64,000 nucleotides of DNA from Bdellovibrionales bacterium RIFOXYC1_FULL_37_79 (GCA_001770015.1 MEQB01000049.1:1-64000); one strand, 5' to 3'. Shown: positions 34,403 to 43,529, numbered from the stretch's first letter. Notes: generated by a model from the sequence alone, not told the origin. A program made the numbers and translations.

Positions 34403-34834
34403 TTATTCTTTTCTGGTATCAACCACTTTATTAATTATTCTGGACCAATAATCAAATTTTTGAACCGCCATATTGACCACATTTTCCAGCTCATCAAAAT
34501 CGAAAGGCTTTTTTAAGTAAGAAAGAGCGCCATCATAAAAACATGCCGAACATAGGGCGAAAGAAGAAGATCCCGTCAGGATGATCACTTCACACTCTTG
34601 TTTCATGTTTTTGATTTCTCTTAAAACTTTATCCCCACTCATTTCAGGCATGGATAAATCCACAAAAGCTATATTGATGTCCTCGTTTTTAACAATATCT
34701 AGCCCTATAAGAGGATTAGGCGTGATAAAAACCTGTAACGTATCAGGATACTTTTGCTCAAGATACTGCTTTAAAATGTTTAATAAGGCTTCTTCATCAT
34801 CTATCACTAATAATTTATAAGGTCTTTTAATCAT
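34403..34834 (-). CDS. Single-domain response regulator
   Basis: 143 residues. The receiver is complete: acidic pair in LLVIDDEEAL, phospho-acceptor Asp in AFVDLSMPEMSG (about 59), Thr in ILTGSSS and Lys in YLKKPFDF. After the receiver there is only a short helix, so it has no DNA-binding output. It overlaps cheB by 4 bp, with GAGGA upstream, and is translated with it. It is the second free-standing receiver of the che operon and may be a phosphate sink or a second CheY. Confidence 0.85.
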   Translation of the reverse strand: MIKRPYKLLVIDDEEALLNILKQYLEQKYPDTLQVFITPNPLIGLDIVKNEDINIAFVDLSMPEMSGDKVLREIKNMKQECEVIILTGSSSFALCSACFYDGALSYLKKPFDFDELENVVNMAVQKFDYWSRIINKVVDTRKE

Positions 34835-35910
34835 TTTTTATCCTCGTTCATAAAATTTTTATTAATCAAATACTTTTTTATGTCCTCTAACGACATTTGC
34901 TTTGCCACGCCCCCCCTCTCAAAAGCAACTTTTGGCATACCATATACTGTAGAACTTTTTTCATCTTGTCCCAGCGTATATGCCCCTGCATCCTTCATTT
35001 CCAGTAAACCATTGGCACCATCATCTCCCATCCCGGTGAGAATGATGCCAAGTGCATTGGGACCAACCGTTTGGGATACACTCCGATAGAGTACATCCAC
35101 TGATGGTTTATGGCGATTTACCAGCTGGCCATCATTTAGTCTTACATAATATCTCGTTCCACTTCTTTCCACAAGCATATGTCGATTGCCGGGAGCAATA
35201 AGAATTTGTCCAGACAAGATGGTATCATTGTCTTCAGCTTCTTTAACCAGCATTTGGCATTCGTTATTTAATCTTTGCGCAAATGACCGAGTAAATCCCT
35301 CTGGCATGTGCTGGACTACCACAATTCCTGGTAATTCTGACGGCAATTCGGGTAGTAACTTGGACAGTGCCACGGTACCTCCTGTAGAAGCACCAATCGC
35401 AATCACTTTTTCCGTGGTAATAAAATCAATTTTTTTAGTCTTTTTCAGGAGGACTTCATCGGTAGAATATTTTTTTTCCACTTCTAATTTAGTGGTTTTT
35501 AATTGTTTGACTTTAGAAGTTACACAGGCATCCAGCTTATCCTTGATTTCTTCATGCAAATATTTAAGATTATCTTTAATCGCCGCAGTTGGTTTATGGA
35601 TATAATCGACTGCGCCAAGTTCCAGGCCTTTCAAGGCGAGATGAGAGTTTTTGGCCGTCAAAGAGGAAATTAAAAGAACCGGCATAGGTCTTAGTCTCAT
35701 TAATTTTTCTAAAAAAGTCAGTCCATCCATCTTGGGCATTTCCACGTCAAGCGTAATCACATCCGGTTTTAAAGTCATTATTTTTTCTGCACCAACATGG
35801 GGGTCTGGAGCAGTGCCTACGACCTCATATTCAGGAAAACTATTAATGATATTACTAAGCACCTCTCTAATTAAGGCTGAATCATCAATAATTAAAACTT
35901 TTTTTACCAT
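34831..35910 (-). CDS. cheB: Chemotaxis protein-glutamate methylesterase CheB
   Basis: 359 residues. The receiver (1-120) has VLIIDDSALIREVL and the phospho-Asp in ITLDVEMPKMDGL. The esterase domain (about 170-350) has the catalytic Ser in IGASTGG, His in VVQHMPEGF and Asp in LTGMGDDGANGL. The enzyme removes methyl groups from, and deamidates, chemoreceptors when phosphorylated by CheA. It is 13 bp after cheD in the operon and overlaps the following response regulator by 4 bp. Confidence 0.95.
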   Translation of the reverse strand: MVKKVLIIDDSALIREVLSNIINSFPEYEVVGTAPDPHVGAEKIMTLKPDVITLDVEMPKMDGLTFLEKLMRLRPMPVLLISSLTAKNSHLALKGLELGAVDYIHKPTAAIKDNLKYLHEEIKDKLDACVTSKVKQLKTTKLEVEKKYSTDEVLLKKTKKIDFITTEKVIAIGASTGGTVALSKLLPELPSELPGIVVVQHMPEGFTRSFAQRLNNECQMLVKEAEDNDTILSGQILIAPGNRHMLVERSGTRYYVRLNDGQLVNRHKPSVDVLYRSVSQTVGPNALGIILTGMGDDGANGLLEMKDAGAYTLGQDEKSSTVYGMPKVAFERGGVAKQMSLEDIKKYLINKNFMNEDKK

Positions 35911-35923
35911 GTATTATACCTGT

Positions 35924-36529
35924 TTAAAAGAATGTAATCTTATCGGTTTTATCTTCAAACGTTTTTTCTTTTTGCGATTCAATCGTTCTTTTGTATTTAG
36001 TTTCTTCTAGGATAATTTGATCTTTTTTATCCTTACCAATTCGAAATAATTTTACATGCCCAGTAGTTGTATCGAAATAAACTCTTCGAGCATGATCAAG
36101 CCCCACATCCCGGTTAATAATCGGAATCCCTTCCTGTGCCAGATATTCTTTACAAAATTCTATATTCTGTTCTCCCACCGAGACCCGGTCACTATCTTTG
36201 GCAAAACCAAACATATTGGCCCCACCAAACATTTTTGCCTTCAACCGACTTCTTTGTGCCCCCGCCTTCAGGGTTTCATTAATAAGCATCTCCATTGAAT
36301 TAATGCCATATTTGGCCTTTCCAAATACCAGATCCTCCACTTCCATGGTCGGACCGGGAAGCATATAATGGTTCATGCCACCCACTTTGGCATGAGGATC
36401 AAAAATGCAAGCAGAGATACATGATCCAAGAGTGGTACTGATAATTTCGCTTTGATTGGAAACAAAAAATTCACCTTGTCCAATAAAATACACATCCACC
36501 TTAAATCTTGCATCGTACATTTTTTTCAT
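35924..36529 (-). CDS. cheD: Chemoreceptor glutamine deamidase CheD
   Basis: 201 residues after AAGGTG, six bases before the ATG. The CheD core has the catalytic Cys in STTLGSCISACIFD and the His in VGGMNHYMLPGP. It deamidates receptor glutamines and may interact with CheC/CheX-type phosphatases, of which two relatives lie at 57-59 kb. The C-terminal 40 residues (KLFRIGKDKKDQIILEETKY onward) are charged and not part of the usual domain. It sits between cheR and cheB with gaps of 9 and 13 bp. Confidence 0.93.
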   Translation of the reverse strand: MKKMYDARFKVDVYFIGQGEFFVSNQSEIISTTLGSCISACIFDPHAKVGGMNHYMLPGPTMEVEDLVFGKAKYGINSMEMLINETLKAGAQRSRLKAKMFGGANMFGFAKDSDRVSVGEQNIEFCKEYLAQEGIPIINRDVGLDHARRVYFDTTTGHVKLFRIGKDKKDQIILEETKYKRTIESQKEKTFEDKTDKITFF

Positions 36530-36538
36530 TACAACACC

Positions 36539-37372
36539 TTATAACACTTTCGAGTAAATTGTGTTTTGTCTAAACTGATAAAGATCCTTATACATAAATA
36601 AATTCTCACTGTGCCCGACAAACAACGTCCCGGTATCCTTTAAATACTCATAAAACATCTTTAAAACATGGGATTTCATCTCTTCACTAAAATAAATCAT
36701 CACGTTTCGACAAAAAATCAGATCCATTGGTTCTTTTAACGGGTATCTCTTCTCCATCAAATTTAAGCGTCTAAATGAAATTTTATTTTTAATACTATCC
36801 TTTACTTTGATTTTGCCACCACTCACTCTATCAAAATATTTGTAATATTTATTAGCATGCACATGCTTGCCTAAATTTTTTTCATCATATATCCCACGAT
36901 AGGCCTCTTCCAAAACTTCCGTATTGACATCAGTTGCTAGAATTTTGTATTTAATGGACGGATTATTTTCATTGTATTCGTTGATGGTCATGGCAATGGA
37001 ATAAGGCTCCTCACCGCTGGAGCAAGCACTACTCCATATCCTCATTTCTTTGGTATCTGACAGATTTTTTTTTTCATTTTGCATCTGGGGTAGCAGCACA
37101 TTGGTCATATACTCAAAATGCTTGAATTCCCTAAAAAACGATGTCTCATTGGTGGTGATGCGATTAATAAGGTCTTCCATTTCCCGGGCGGGTTCCGCAC
37201 ATTCTTTGAGATAACTGATGTATTCCTGAAAAGTATTAATTCCCAGCTCTCTTAATTTGGAAGAAAAACGAGAAATCACCAGCACTTTTTTACTATCAGA
37301 CAATCTAATACCCAAAATTTTAAGTACTAATTCCTTAAGCGTATTAAATTCCGGGTCAGTTATTTGATACAT
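36539..37372 (-). CDS. cheR: Chemotaxis protein methyltransferase CheR
   Basis: 277 residues. The N-terminal helical domain (1-80) leads into the SAM domain with ITTNETSFFRE, WSSACSSGEEPYSIAM (SAM-binding), KILATDVNTEVLEEA and LIFCRNVMIYF. It methylates receptor glutamates in the cytoplasm, opposing CheB. It follows cheW by 5 bp and precedes cheD by 9 bp. There is no clear SD in front of its ATG, so it may depend on translational coupling to cheW. Confidence 0.95.
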   Translation of the reverse strand: MYQITDPEFNTLKELVLKILGIRLSDSKKVLVISRFSSKLRELGINTFQEYISYLKECAEPAREMEDLINRITTNETSFFREFKHFEYMTNVLLPQMQNEKKNLSDTKEMRIWSSACSSGEEPYSIAMTINEYNENNPSIKYKILATDVNTEVLEEAYRGIYDEKNLGKHVHANKYYKYFDRVSGGKIKVKDSIKNKISFRRLNLMEKRYPLKEPMDLIFCRNVMIYFSEEMKSHVLKMFYEYLKDTGTLFVGHSENLFMYKDLYQFRQNTIYSKVL

Positions 37373-37377
37373 ATTTT

Positions 37378-37947
37378 TTAGACTTCTTTGCTATCAGGCA
37401 ATTCTTGATTTTTACCACTTGATAAACCTTCAATCTCTTTATTGGTTAAAATTTTATCGATACTTAGGATAATAACGAACTTATCTCCCACTTTGCCCAC
37501 ACCACTTAAAAGCGAAGTATCGATATTCATGGCCATCTCTGGGGTATCTTCAATATTTTCCTTGTCAATGGTAAGAACATCACTAATTTTATCAACGATC
37601 ATTCCAATCGTCTTACTATTGCTTTTGAAGATAATAATGACTGATTTCTTATCAAAAACTTTTTCTTCCAATCCAAACCTAACCCTCGGGTCCATGATGG
37701 GAATCACATTCCCCCGTAAATTTAAAATACCTTTGATGTAATTGGGGGTATTGGGAAGAACCGTTAAATCCTTAAAAGCGGTGATCTCTTGAACTTTTTT
37801 TATATCGATTCCATAATCCTCACTACCAATGGAAAAAGTGACAAATTGATTTCCTCCGGTAGCCGATGAATTTAAAAGATTCATGAGGGCCTCTTTTATA
37901 TCGGCCTGTTTAACTTTCTTTTCTTCTTTTTTATCTTCCAAACTCAT
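37378..37947 (-). CDS. cheW: Chemotaxis coupling protein CheW
   Basis: 189 residues after AAGGGG. The CheW fold is marked by FVTFSIGSEDYGIDI, VQEITAF, LPNTPNYIKGILNLRGNVIP and VDKISDVLTI. It links receptors to CheA. Short charged tails extend both ends: the N-terminal 30 residues are Lys/Glu-rich and the last 15 hydrophilic. It is 23 bp after cheA and 5 bp before cheR. Confidence 0.95.
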   Translation of the reverse strand: MSLEDKKEEKKVKQADIKEALMNLLNSSATGGNQFVTFSIGSEDYGIDIKKVQEITAFKDLTVLPNTPNYIKGILNLRGNVIPIMDPRVRFGLEEKVFDKKSVIIIFKSNSKTIGMIVDKISDVLTIDKENIEDTPEMAMNIDTSLLSGVGKVGDKFVIILSIDKILTNKEIEGLSSGKNQELPDSKEV

Positions 37948-37970
37948 TTAATACCCCTTTAATGCTGGCT

Positions 37971-40148
37971 TCAGTTAGACGCTTGTGCATTAATATGTTT
38001 TTTATGTGTTATAATCGTGGTTTTTTTATAAAGCTTTACTAATTCACCTGGCTCAACAATGGGAGCAATACTTCCGTCCCCCAAAATGGTGGCCCCGGCA
38101 AATCCTTCAACATTACCGTAATTGTCATCAAGGCTTTTTAAAACGACTTGTTGTTTACCAATGATATCATCCACCAGGAATGAATATTGTTTATGATCCA
38201 CCGTAACATTTAAAACAATTGATTCTTCTGGTTTTTCGTTAGCATCCTTGATTTTAAAGACTTCAAACAACTTAATCAAGGTATTCGGTTTCCCCCGGAC
38301 ATCCATATATTCACCTTTGCCTTCAATCGTTCTTATACTTTGTTGTTTAGGTCGGATGGTCTCATCAACTGATAAAAGAGGAATTACAAATTTTTGTTTT
38401 CCTACCGTAAATAATAAACCCTCGATGATGGCAAGTGTGAGTGGCAAGCGAATGATAAAGGTGGTCCCCACATCTTTTTGGGTTTTAATATTGATTTGTC
38501 CATGTAATTCACCGATCGCTTTTTTTACCACATCAAGACCGACGCCTCTACCTGACACATCGGTCACTTCTTTGGCGGTTGAAAAACCAGGTACCATGAT
38601 TAATGCAAAAATCTGATCATCTGTCAGCATTTCATCTTTTTGAATAAGCCCTCTCTCGATCCCTTTTTGAATAATTCGTTCCCGATCCAGCCCTTTTCCA
38701 TCATCTGTTACTTCAATAAAAACGGCTCCCTCTTTTTGATAGGCCTTGAGTTGAATTAAAGCCTGAGGGTTTTTACCATTATCTTTTCTCTCGGTTTCAT
38801 TTTCAATACCGTGATCAATGGCATTCCGAACCAAATGCGTGAGGGGGTTATTTATTTTTTCTATGATATTTTTATCAAGTTCAGTTTCTTGTCCGGTTAA
38901 CACCAACCGGATATTTTTATTCATTTTCCCTGACAAATCTCGCACCAGTCGATGAAATTGGGAAAAAACCACATCTGCCGGAACCATCCGTGTACTCATA
39001 ATCCTTTCTTGCAGATCATTAATAATCCGAGAGGTTTCTTCACATTTTGAATGCATAAGTCTTTGCAGTTTTTTATCTGCAATTTCTTCAGAGAGAGTTC
39101 TAAGCCTTGATTCTGTAATAACCAATTCACCGACCAAATTCACCAAACTATCCAGTTTCTTGATATCCACCCTTACGGTGGTTGGAATCAGCTTTCTGGC
39201 CTCTTTTTGAGCGTCGAGCGCCTCATCTACATCCTTTTTGGAAACTTTCTTCTTTTCCACCAGAATTTCGCCAAGTTTTTTTTGTTCGCTGGCAGCTCGC
39301 TTGACATCTTCTTCGGAGACCTTGCCTTTTTCTATTAAAATATCTCCCAACCTTTTATCCACATTAATTTTTTCGGTACCATTATTTAAATACCTTCCCG
39401 TGACATCCTCGTATCTGATATCACTTTTGGATTTCACAAACATAAAAATATTCATGATTTCTTCAGGCATTTCCTGGGTTTTGACAATCAATTCCCAGGA
39501 AATGTAGAGCTTTTCAAAATCAAACTGGTCTATTTCAGGAATAGCTTGGGTGGAAGCCGTGATTGACACGATATCCCCGTATTCCTCAATCTCTCTAAAA
39601 AACATCAAGGGATCGGTACCAGTTGAAAGCAAATCCGCATCGAACCGAATAATAAATTGATAATACCGGTACGCTTCCCCACTTGGCACGGTGGCAGGCG
39701 AGGTTTTTTTATCGGCAGATGGCGGGGACTGTTGTTTATCTGCCTCCACCAAACCCAGTAATTTTTTAAAGGCCTCACTATCTGACAAAGGCCCAACATC
39801 TTTCTCGTTACTGATCAAGTCTGAAAAACCATCCCTCATGACATTGACTGCTTCAAACATCGTAGCGAGAATTTCTTTATTCAATTTCAATTTTTTGTCT
39901 TTGGCATCTGTCAAAACACTTTCAAAAGCATGCACAAATTCTGTCATATTATTATAAGACAACGTGGCAGCCGAAGCCTTTAAGGAATGAACAATCCTAA
40001 AGACCTCGTTGATTACCGGTGCCAGCATGTCCAAATCGTCAATATTATCTTCCAGAAATCTCATTTGATTTTCTAGTGAGGTTAGAAAATCACTGCATTC
40101 TTCTGCAAATATTTTTTTTAGTTTTGTATCTAAATCGTTAGATGCCAT
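37971..40148 (-). CDS. cheA: Chemotaxis histidine kinase CheA with tandem MshEN-like motifs
   Basis: 725 residues. P1/HPt has the phosphorylated His54 in RIVHSLKAS (the usual Gly is Ala). Residues 160-260 are a P2-like or regulatory region. Residues 266-289 and 291-314 are two 24-residue repeats, RLGDILIEKG...Q and KLGEILVEKK...Q, that match the MshEN cyclic-di-GMP motif pattern; the second lacks the Arg and Gly. P3 dimerisation follows (VDIKKLDSLVNLVGELVI), then P4 kinase (N box HLVRNAIDHGIE, G1 VTDDGKGLD, G2 SGRGVGLDVV) and the P5 CheW-like domain. It phosphorylates CheY and CheB. It is 20 bp after cheY. Confidence 0.95.
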   Translation of the reverse strand: MASNDLDTKLKKIFAEECSDFLTSLENQMRFLEDNIDDLDMLAPVINEVFRIVHSLKASAATLSYNNMTEFVHAFESVLTDAKDKKLKLNKEILATMFEAVNVMRDGFSDLISNEKDVGPLSDSEAFKKLLGLVEADKQQSPPSADKKTSPATVPSGEAYRYYQFIIRFDADLLSTGTDPLMFFREIEEYGDIVSITASTQAIPEIDQFDFEKLYISWELIVKTQEMPEEIMNIFMFVKSKSDIRYEDVTGRYLNNGTEKINVDKRLGDILIEKGKVSEEDVKRAASEQKKLGEILVEKKKVSKKDVDEALDAQKEARKLIPTTVRVDIKKLDSLVNLVGELVITESRLRTLSEEIADKKLQRLMHSKCEETSRIINDLQERIMSTRMVPADVVFSQFHRLVRDLSGKMNKNIRLVLTGQETELDKNIIEKINNPLTHLVRNAIDHGIENETERKDNGKNPQALIQLKAYQKEGAVFIEVTDDGKGLDRERIIQKGIERGLIQKDEMLTDDQIFALIMVPGFSTAKEVTDVSGRGVGLDVVKKAIGELHGQINIKTQKDVGTTFIIRLPLTLAIIEGLLFTVGKQKFVIPLLSVDETIRPKQQSIRTIEGKGEYMDVRGKPNTLIKLFEVFKIKDANEKPEESIVLNVTVDHKQYSFLVDDIIGKQQVVLKSLDDNYGNVEGFAGATILGDGSIAPIVEPGELVKLYKKTTIITHKKHINAQASN

Positions 40149-40168
40149 ACAATGTTGCCCCTTCGTCC

Positions 40169-40555
40169 TTACACTTTTAAAAACTTTTTCATGACTCCTG
40201 CAATTTCATCTGGTGAAAGAGGTTTAGTAATCCATCCAGCTGCACCAAAATTTTTTCCTTGAATTTTTATTTCGTAGTCCCTTTCGGTGGTTAACACGAT
40301 AATGGGAATAAACTTGGTTTTAGGGTTTGCTTTTAATTTTTCTATTAATTCAATACCATTCATATTAGGCATATGAATATCCGTAAAAATAATAGTCGGC
40401 ATGCGTCCGGCCTTGACCACCTCATTAATTTTATTTAAAGCATCTTGCCCATCTTCCGCTAATAAACATTCAGCTGACACGAGTTTTGCCGCCTCCTCAT
40501 AAATCAAGCGATTAATTTTGGAGTCATCTACTCCTACCATAAAAATATTACTCAT
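40169..40555 (-). CDS. cheY: CheY-type response regulator
   Basis: 128 residues. A single receiver with VGVDDSKINR, phospho-Asp in IIFTDIHMPNMNG, Thr in VLTTERD and Lys in WITKPLSP. It receives phosphate from CheA, whose gene follows 20 bp later, and carries it to an output not found in the window. A GAGGGG lies eight to nine bases upstream of the ATG, and the start overlaps the HPt-STAS stop by 4 bp. Confidence 0.9.
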   Translation of the reverse strand: MSNIFMVGVDDSKINRLIYEEAAKLVSAECLLAEDGQDALNKINEVVKAGRMPTIIFTDIHMPNMNGIELIEKLKANPKTKFIPIIVLTTERDYEIKIQGKNFGAAGWITKPLSPDEIAGVMKKFLKV

Positions 40556-41274
40556 AAAACCATCCCCTCTAGGCCTAATCTTGCCAAGGTATCTAAAGAC
40601 TCCCTGTTGGTTATTTTAAAACTGATATTGAGATCCTTGGTTTTTTTCAAGGAAATCAAGTATTGTGCACCGGCCGTATCCAGCACCTCACTTTGGATTT
40701 TCACCATATATGATTTGCCCTTTTCAAATTTATTTTCCTTTAAAATTTCGCTCATATTAGCAATCGTAAGATTTTTATCAATAACAATGTCCATAACTTT
40801 GGCCCCTTGCTGGTTTTCTATTTTGTCTCCATGATCTTCTAAGTGAAATGGAGCTGCCTGAAGATGAGTGTTGTCAGATGCTGGTGCCTTCATACCAACG
40901 GAATTTTTAATAGCACTAATCCGGGCATCAAGCCCCTCATCAATTGGAAAATAATTTTTATCCCGACTAAGACCTTCCAACCAAGATTCAACAAATGAAT
41001 GCACATCCAAAAATAATTCTACATGGGTCAGATTAAAATCAATTTGTTTTTTTCGAAGCAAATCAATCACATCTTCCACTCTGTGTATAAATTCACCAAA
41101 TTTTCCCAGATCCACCATTTTAGAGGAACCTTTAATGTTATGGGCAATCCTGAATAATTCATTAAAATCAGGATTACTTGAATCTTTTTCCAAGGCCAAA
41201 CATTCGCTTTCCCATGTTTGCAACATATCAAGCACATCTTCCAAAAAAAAGGCCATCATGTCTGATTCGCCCAT
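40552..41274 (-). CDS. HPt-STAS two-domain protein in the che operon
   Basis: 240 residues from ATG 41274, which has GGAG five bases upstream; a TTG at 41295 lacks this support. Residues 1-100 are a histidine phosphotransfer domain with HNIKGSSKMV (phosphorylatable His about 46). Residues about 155-240 resemble a STAS domain with VLDTAGAQYLISL, where the Ser phosphorylated in SpoIIAA-type proteins is Ala. The fusion could shuttle phosphate and bind partners at once. It lies between the HD-GYP-like protein and cheY, overlapping cheY by 4 bp, so it is a core member of this operon. Confidence 0.8.
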   Translation of the reverse strand: MGESDMMAFFLEDVLDMLQTWESECLALEKDSSNPDFNELFRIAHNIKGSSKMVDLGKFGEFIHRVEDVIDLLRKKQIDFNLTHVELFLDVHSFVESWLEGLSRDKNYFPIDEGLDARISAIKNSVGMKAPASDNTHLQAAPFHLEDHGDKIENQQGAKVMDIVIDKNLTIANMSEILKENKFEKGKSYMVKIQSEVLDTAGAQYLISLKKTKDLNISFKITNRESLDTLARLGLEGMVL

Positions 41275-41285
41275 ATTCACTCCAT

Positions 41286-42614
41286 CTAATTGCAATAAAT
41301 CTCAAGCATTTCTTTAAAGGCATAATAAGGTGTTCGGTAATTTCCCTTATCAAATGTTCCCTTCATTTTATCAATCATCTTTAAACATTGGTCCCGATCC
41401 AGCACCTTATCGTAAATACTATTGACGAAGGTTTCACCAATAATAAACAAAGCCGCTATCTGTGAAACCTGGGTGGCCCTAAGTCCTCTGGGAAACCCCA
41501 GTCCATCTGGACGCTCATGATGGGTTAGAATTATGGAATCAACATCAGGAGGGATATCCTTCATGTTTCTCACCATTTCCGAGGCTTCCAATGCATGCAT
41601 TTTAATTCTCTGTTTATCTTGTTTGGACAAATCAGCTGCCTCGATCTCAGCCATAGAATCAATCATGGCCTCCTTGGAACTTTTTAAAACACAGTCATGT
41701 AAAATCGCCGAAAAAGTTATTTTTTGCAGGGATGAATCAGTATTCCATTTCATCCGCAGCGCTGCCAGAGAGGTTAAATAACCAATCAGCAATGAATGCT
41801 TGTGTAAATACCCCATTTTATCACTCATAAATTGTTCAAACAGATTTTTCAAGGTGGCAAGCTTTTTCACTGTTTCAATACAAGATAGGGTGATGTCATT
41901 TAACATGGTTTCCGTATCTTCATCAATTTTAAAATTTTGAATATTTCCACAGACCATTTTAATACCTTCAACCTGGGCATCCAACACGACATCCAAAGAG
42001 GTATTCATTTTGAGTTTTTCTTTAAGCTCACCATACATTTCCCGGATTAAACTGGGATAATCTGAAGTTTTGACGTAGAGATATTTCACCCTATCGCTAT
42101 ATTTAGTAATTTGTTCTTTATCATAATTTTCATCTTTGTTGATGATTTTTAGCATTTTGTCATCGGATAGCTTGACATAGACATCTGCATTCAGCTTTTT
42201 ATGTTTCAAAATCCGGCTAATTCCAATCCTGACAAATTTGGAAACTTCAATATTTTCTTTTTTTAAAATAATCTCTCTGACCAGCTTAAACAACTCCTCG
42301 CCAGATTGTTTTACATCAATGTAACCATTAAGTGGATTCACCTCATAGAAATCTTTTTCACATAATTGATCATAGGGCGTTTGGGTGTACCAGATAAAAG
42401 GAACATTGCTACCGGTTTTTTTTATAAAGTTAAAAAGTTTCAAAGACTGGGGCTGCGTGCCACCGGCCACTACCAACAAGACCTTATTATTTTTTAAAAT
42501 ATTTACAGCCTCATCAATATTTTCAGATATCAATGGGTCAACTTGTTGCAATTCCTTGATTTCCTCTTTTAGGGATTGAGGATTGTTTTCAATGGCAAAA
42601 AACAAAATCTTCAC
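41286..42614 (-). CDS. Pseudo-receiver plus HD-GYP-like protein, first gene of the che operon
   Basis: 442 residues from GTG 42614 (AAGGATG about nine bases upstream). The first 115 residues resemble a receiver with no acidic pair and no Asp at the end of strand three (LLVVAGGTQ). Residues about 265-430 are an HD-GYP domain with HKHS (271-274), HD in ILHDCV (306-307), a later His in KMHALEA, and HHERPDGLGFP (365-375), close to HHExxDGxGYP. It may therefore hydrolyse cyclic-di-GMP. It is 11 bp before the HPt-STAS gene and follows a good promoter. Confidence 0.8.
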   Translation of the reverse strand: MKILFFAIENNPQSLKEEIKELQQVDPLISENIDEAVNILKNNKVLLVVAGGTQPQSLKLFNFIKKTGSNVPFIWYTQTPYDQLCEKDFYEVNPLNGYIDVKQSGEELFKLVREIILKKENIEVSKFVRIGISRILKHKKLNADVYVKLSDDKMLKIINKDENYDKEQITKYSDRVKYLYVKTSDYPSLIREMYGELKEKLKMNTSLDVVLDAQVEGIKMVCGNIQNFKIDEDTETMLNDITLSCIETVKKLATLKNLFEQFMSDKMGYLHKHSLLIGYLTSLAALRMKWNTDSSLQKITFSAILHDCVLKSSKEAMIDSMAEIEAADLSKQDKQRIKMHALEASEMVRNMKDIPPDVDSIILTHHERPDGLGFPRGLRATQVSQIAALFIIGETFVNSIYDKVLDRDQCLKMIDKMKGTFDKGNYRTPYYAFKEMLEIYCN

Positions 42615-42660
42615 TATTTATCATCCTTGATACATAATTCCCAAACACAAACTTTAGTTT

Positions 42661-42688
42661 ATTATATATCAAGAAAAAAAGTCTTCAA
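42661..42688 (-). promoter_or_regulatory. Promoter of the chemotaxis operon
   Basis: On the minus strand, TTGAAG (42683-42688) and a perfect TATAAT (42661-42666) are 16 bp apart. Transcription should start near 42654, giving a leader of about 40 nt to the GTG at 42614. The site lies in the 107-bp gap after the Crp-family gene, so the che genes can be expressed separately from it. Confidence 0.55.
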
Positions 42689-42721
42689 TAACGAATTCGT
42701 GACATTAAGGTAATTTTATAA

Positions 42722-43327
42722 TTAAAGGCTTACTGCACTCAATTCGTCGGTCATCCCTGTCTCTTTTCTTTTTAATCTGCTTAGGGTGGAGGGGTTAATC
42801 CCAAGATAGAGGGCAATTTGATTTTGAGGAAGTCTTTTCACCAGATCTTTTTTTTCCTTTAAAAATTTATAATACCTATCTTCCGCTGATTGAAGCATTA
42901 AATCCCGCTCCTTGCTCTCTTTCTCTGCCAATTTTTTTTCAATCACTTTTCTCCCCAGATCGGCCCAAAAAATGCTGGTGGCATTTAAACGTTGTAAATC
43001 ATCATACGCCAAAGTAATTAACTCTGTTGCTTCCATCGCTTCAATATAACGAAGGGAAGGAAGATTATTTTGAATCTCATGGTAGGGGGCCACAAAATCC
43101 CCTTCTTTTTGAAAATTAGAAATGTACTCCCGTCCATCTGAAGAACAATAATAGGTTTTTAAAAGCCCTTTTAAGACAAAGGCAATTTTCCTAGTGTAAT
43201 CACCAGGACCTATATAGATATCACCTTTTCCCAAGGAAGCCGAAGTGGTAAAAGCTAAAATTTTCCTGACTTCCTCATACGGAATATAACTTATTTTATT
43301 AAATTCTTTTACTAATTGATCCAGCAT
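42722..43327 (-). CDS. Crp/Fnr-family transcription regulator
   Basis: 201 residues from ATG 43327, with AAGGAG six bases before it; a TTG at 43357 and an ATG at 43330 are also open. Residues about 20-115 are a cyclic-nucleotide-binding-type beta roll (GPGDYTRKIAFVLKGLLKTYY). Residues 155-195 form the C-terminal helix-turn-helix, NQIALYLGINPSTLSRLKRK. The Arg-Ser pair used for cAMP is not obvious, so the ligand is unknown. It is upstream of the che operon and divergent from a receiver-PilZ gene, and may control either. Its own region 43330-43609 holds AATGC repeats. Confidence 0.87.
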   Translation of the reverse strand: MLDQLVKEFNKISYIPYEEVRKILAFTTSASLGKGDIYIGPGDYTRKIAFVLKGLLKTYYCSSDGREYISNFQKEGDFVAPYHEIQNNLPSLRYIEAMEATELITLAYDDLQRLNATSIFWADLGRKVIEKKLAEKESKERDLMLQSAEDRYYKFLKEKKDLVKRLPQNQIALYLGINPSTLSRLKRKETGMTDELSAVSL

Positions 43328-43495
43328 CATTGACTCCTTAAGAACAGTTTTAGGCAAGACGTTTTGATGATTGCAAATTAAAGACCAAAAATTGACAACA
43401 GTAATCGGTAAGTTACAATTTTAAAAAAATTGATCAGCACTAATTGTCACCAGTCGGAAGTGTCATTTTAAATTTAGCACAACATAAAAAAAACC

Positions 43496-43529
43496 AATGC
43501 AATGCAATGCATTTATTTTAATTCATTGC
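43496..43529. repeat. AATGC triple direct repeat with distal inverted copy
   Basis: Three adjacent AATGC units lie at 43496-43510. GCAATG (43499-43504) is repeated inverted as CATTGC (43524-43529). The site lies between the divergent Crp-family and receiver-PilZ genes, so it could bind the regulator. It does not resemble the standard Crp or Fnr site. Confidence 0.35.
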
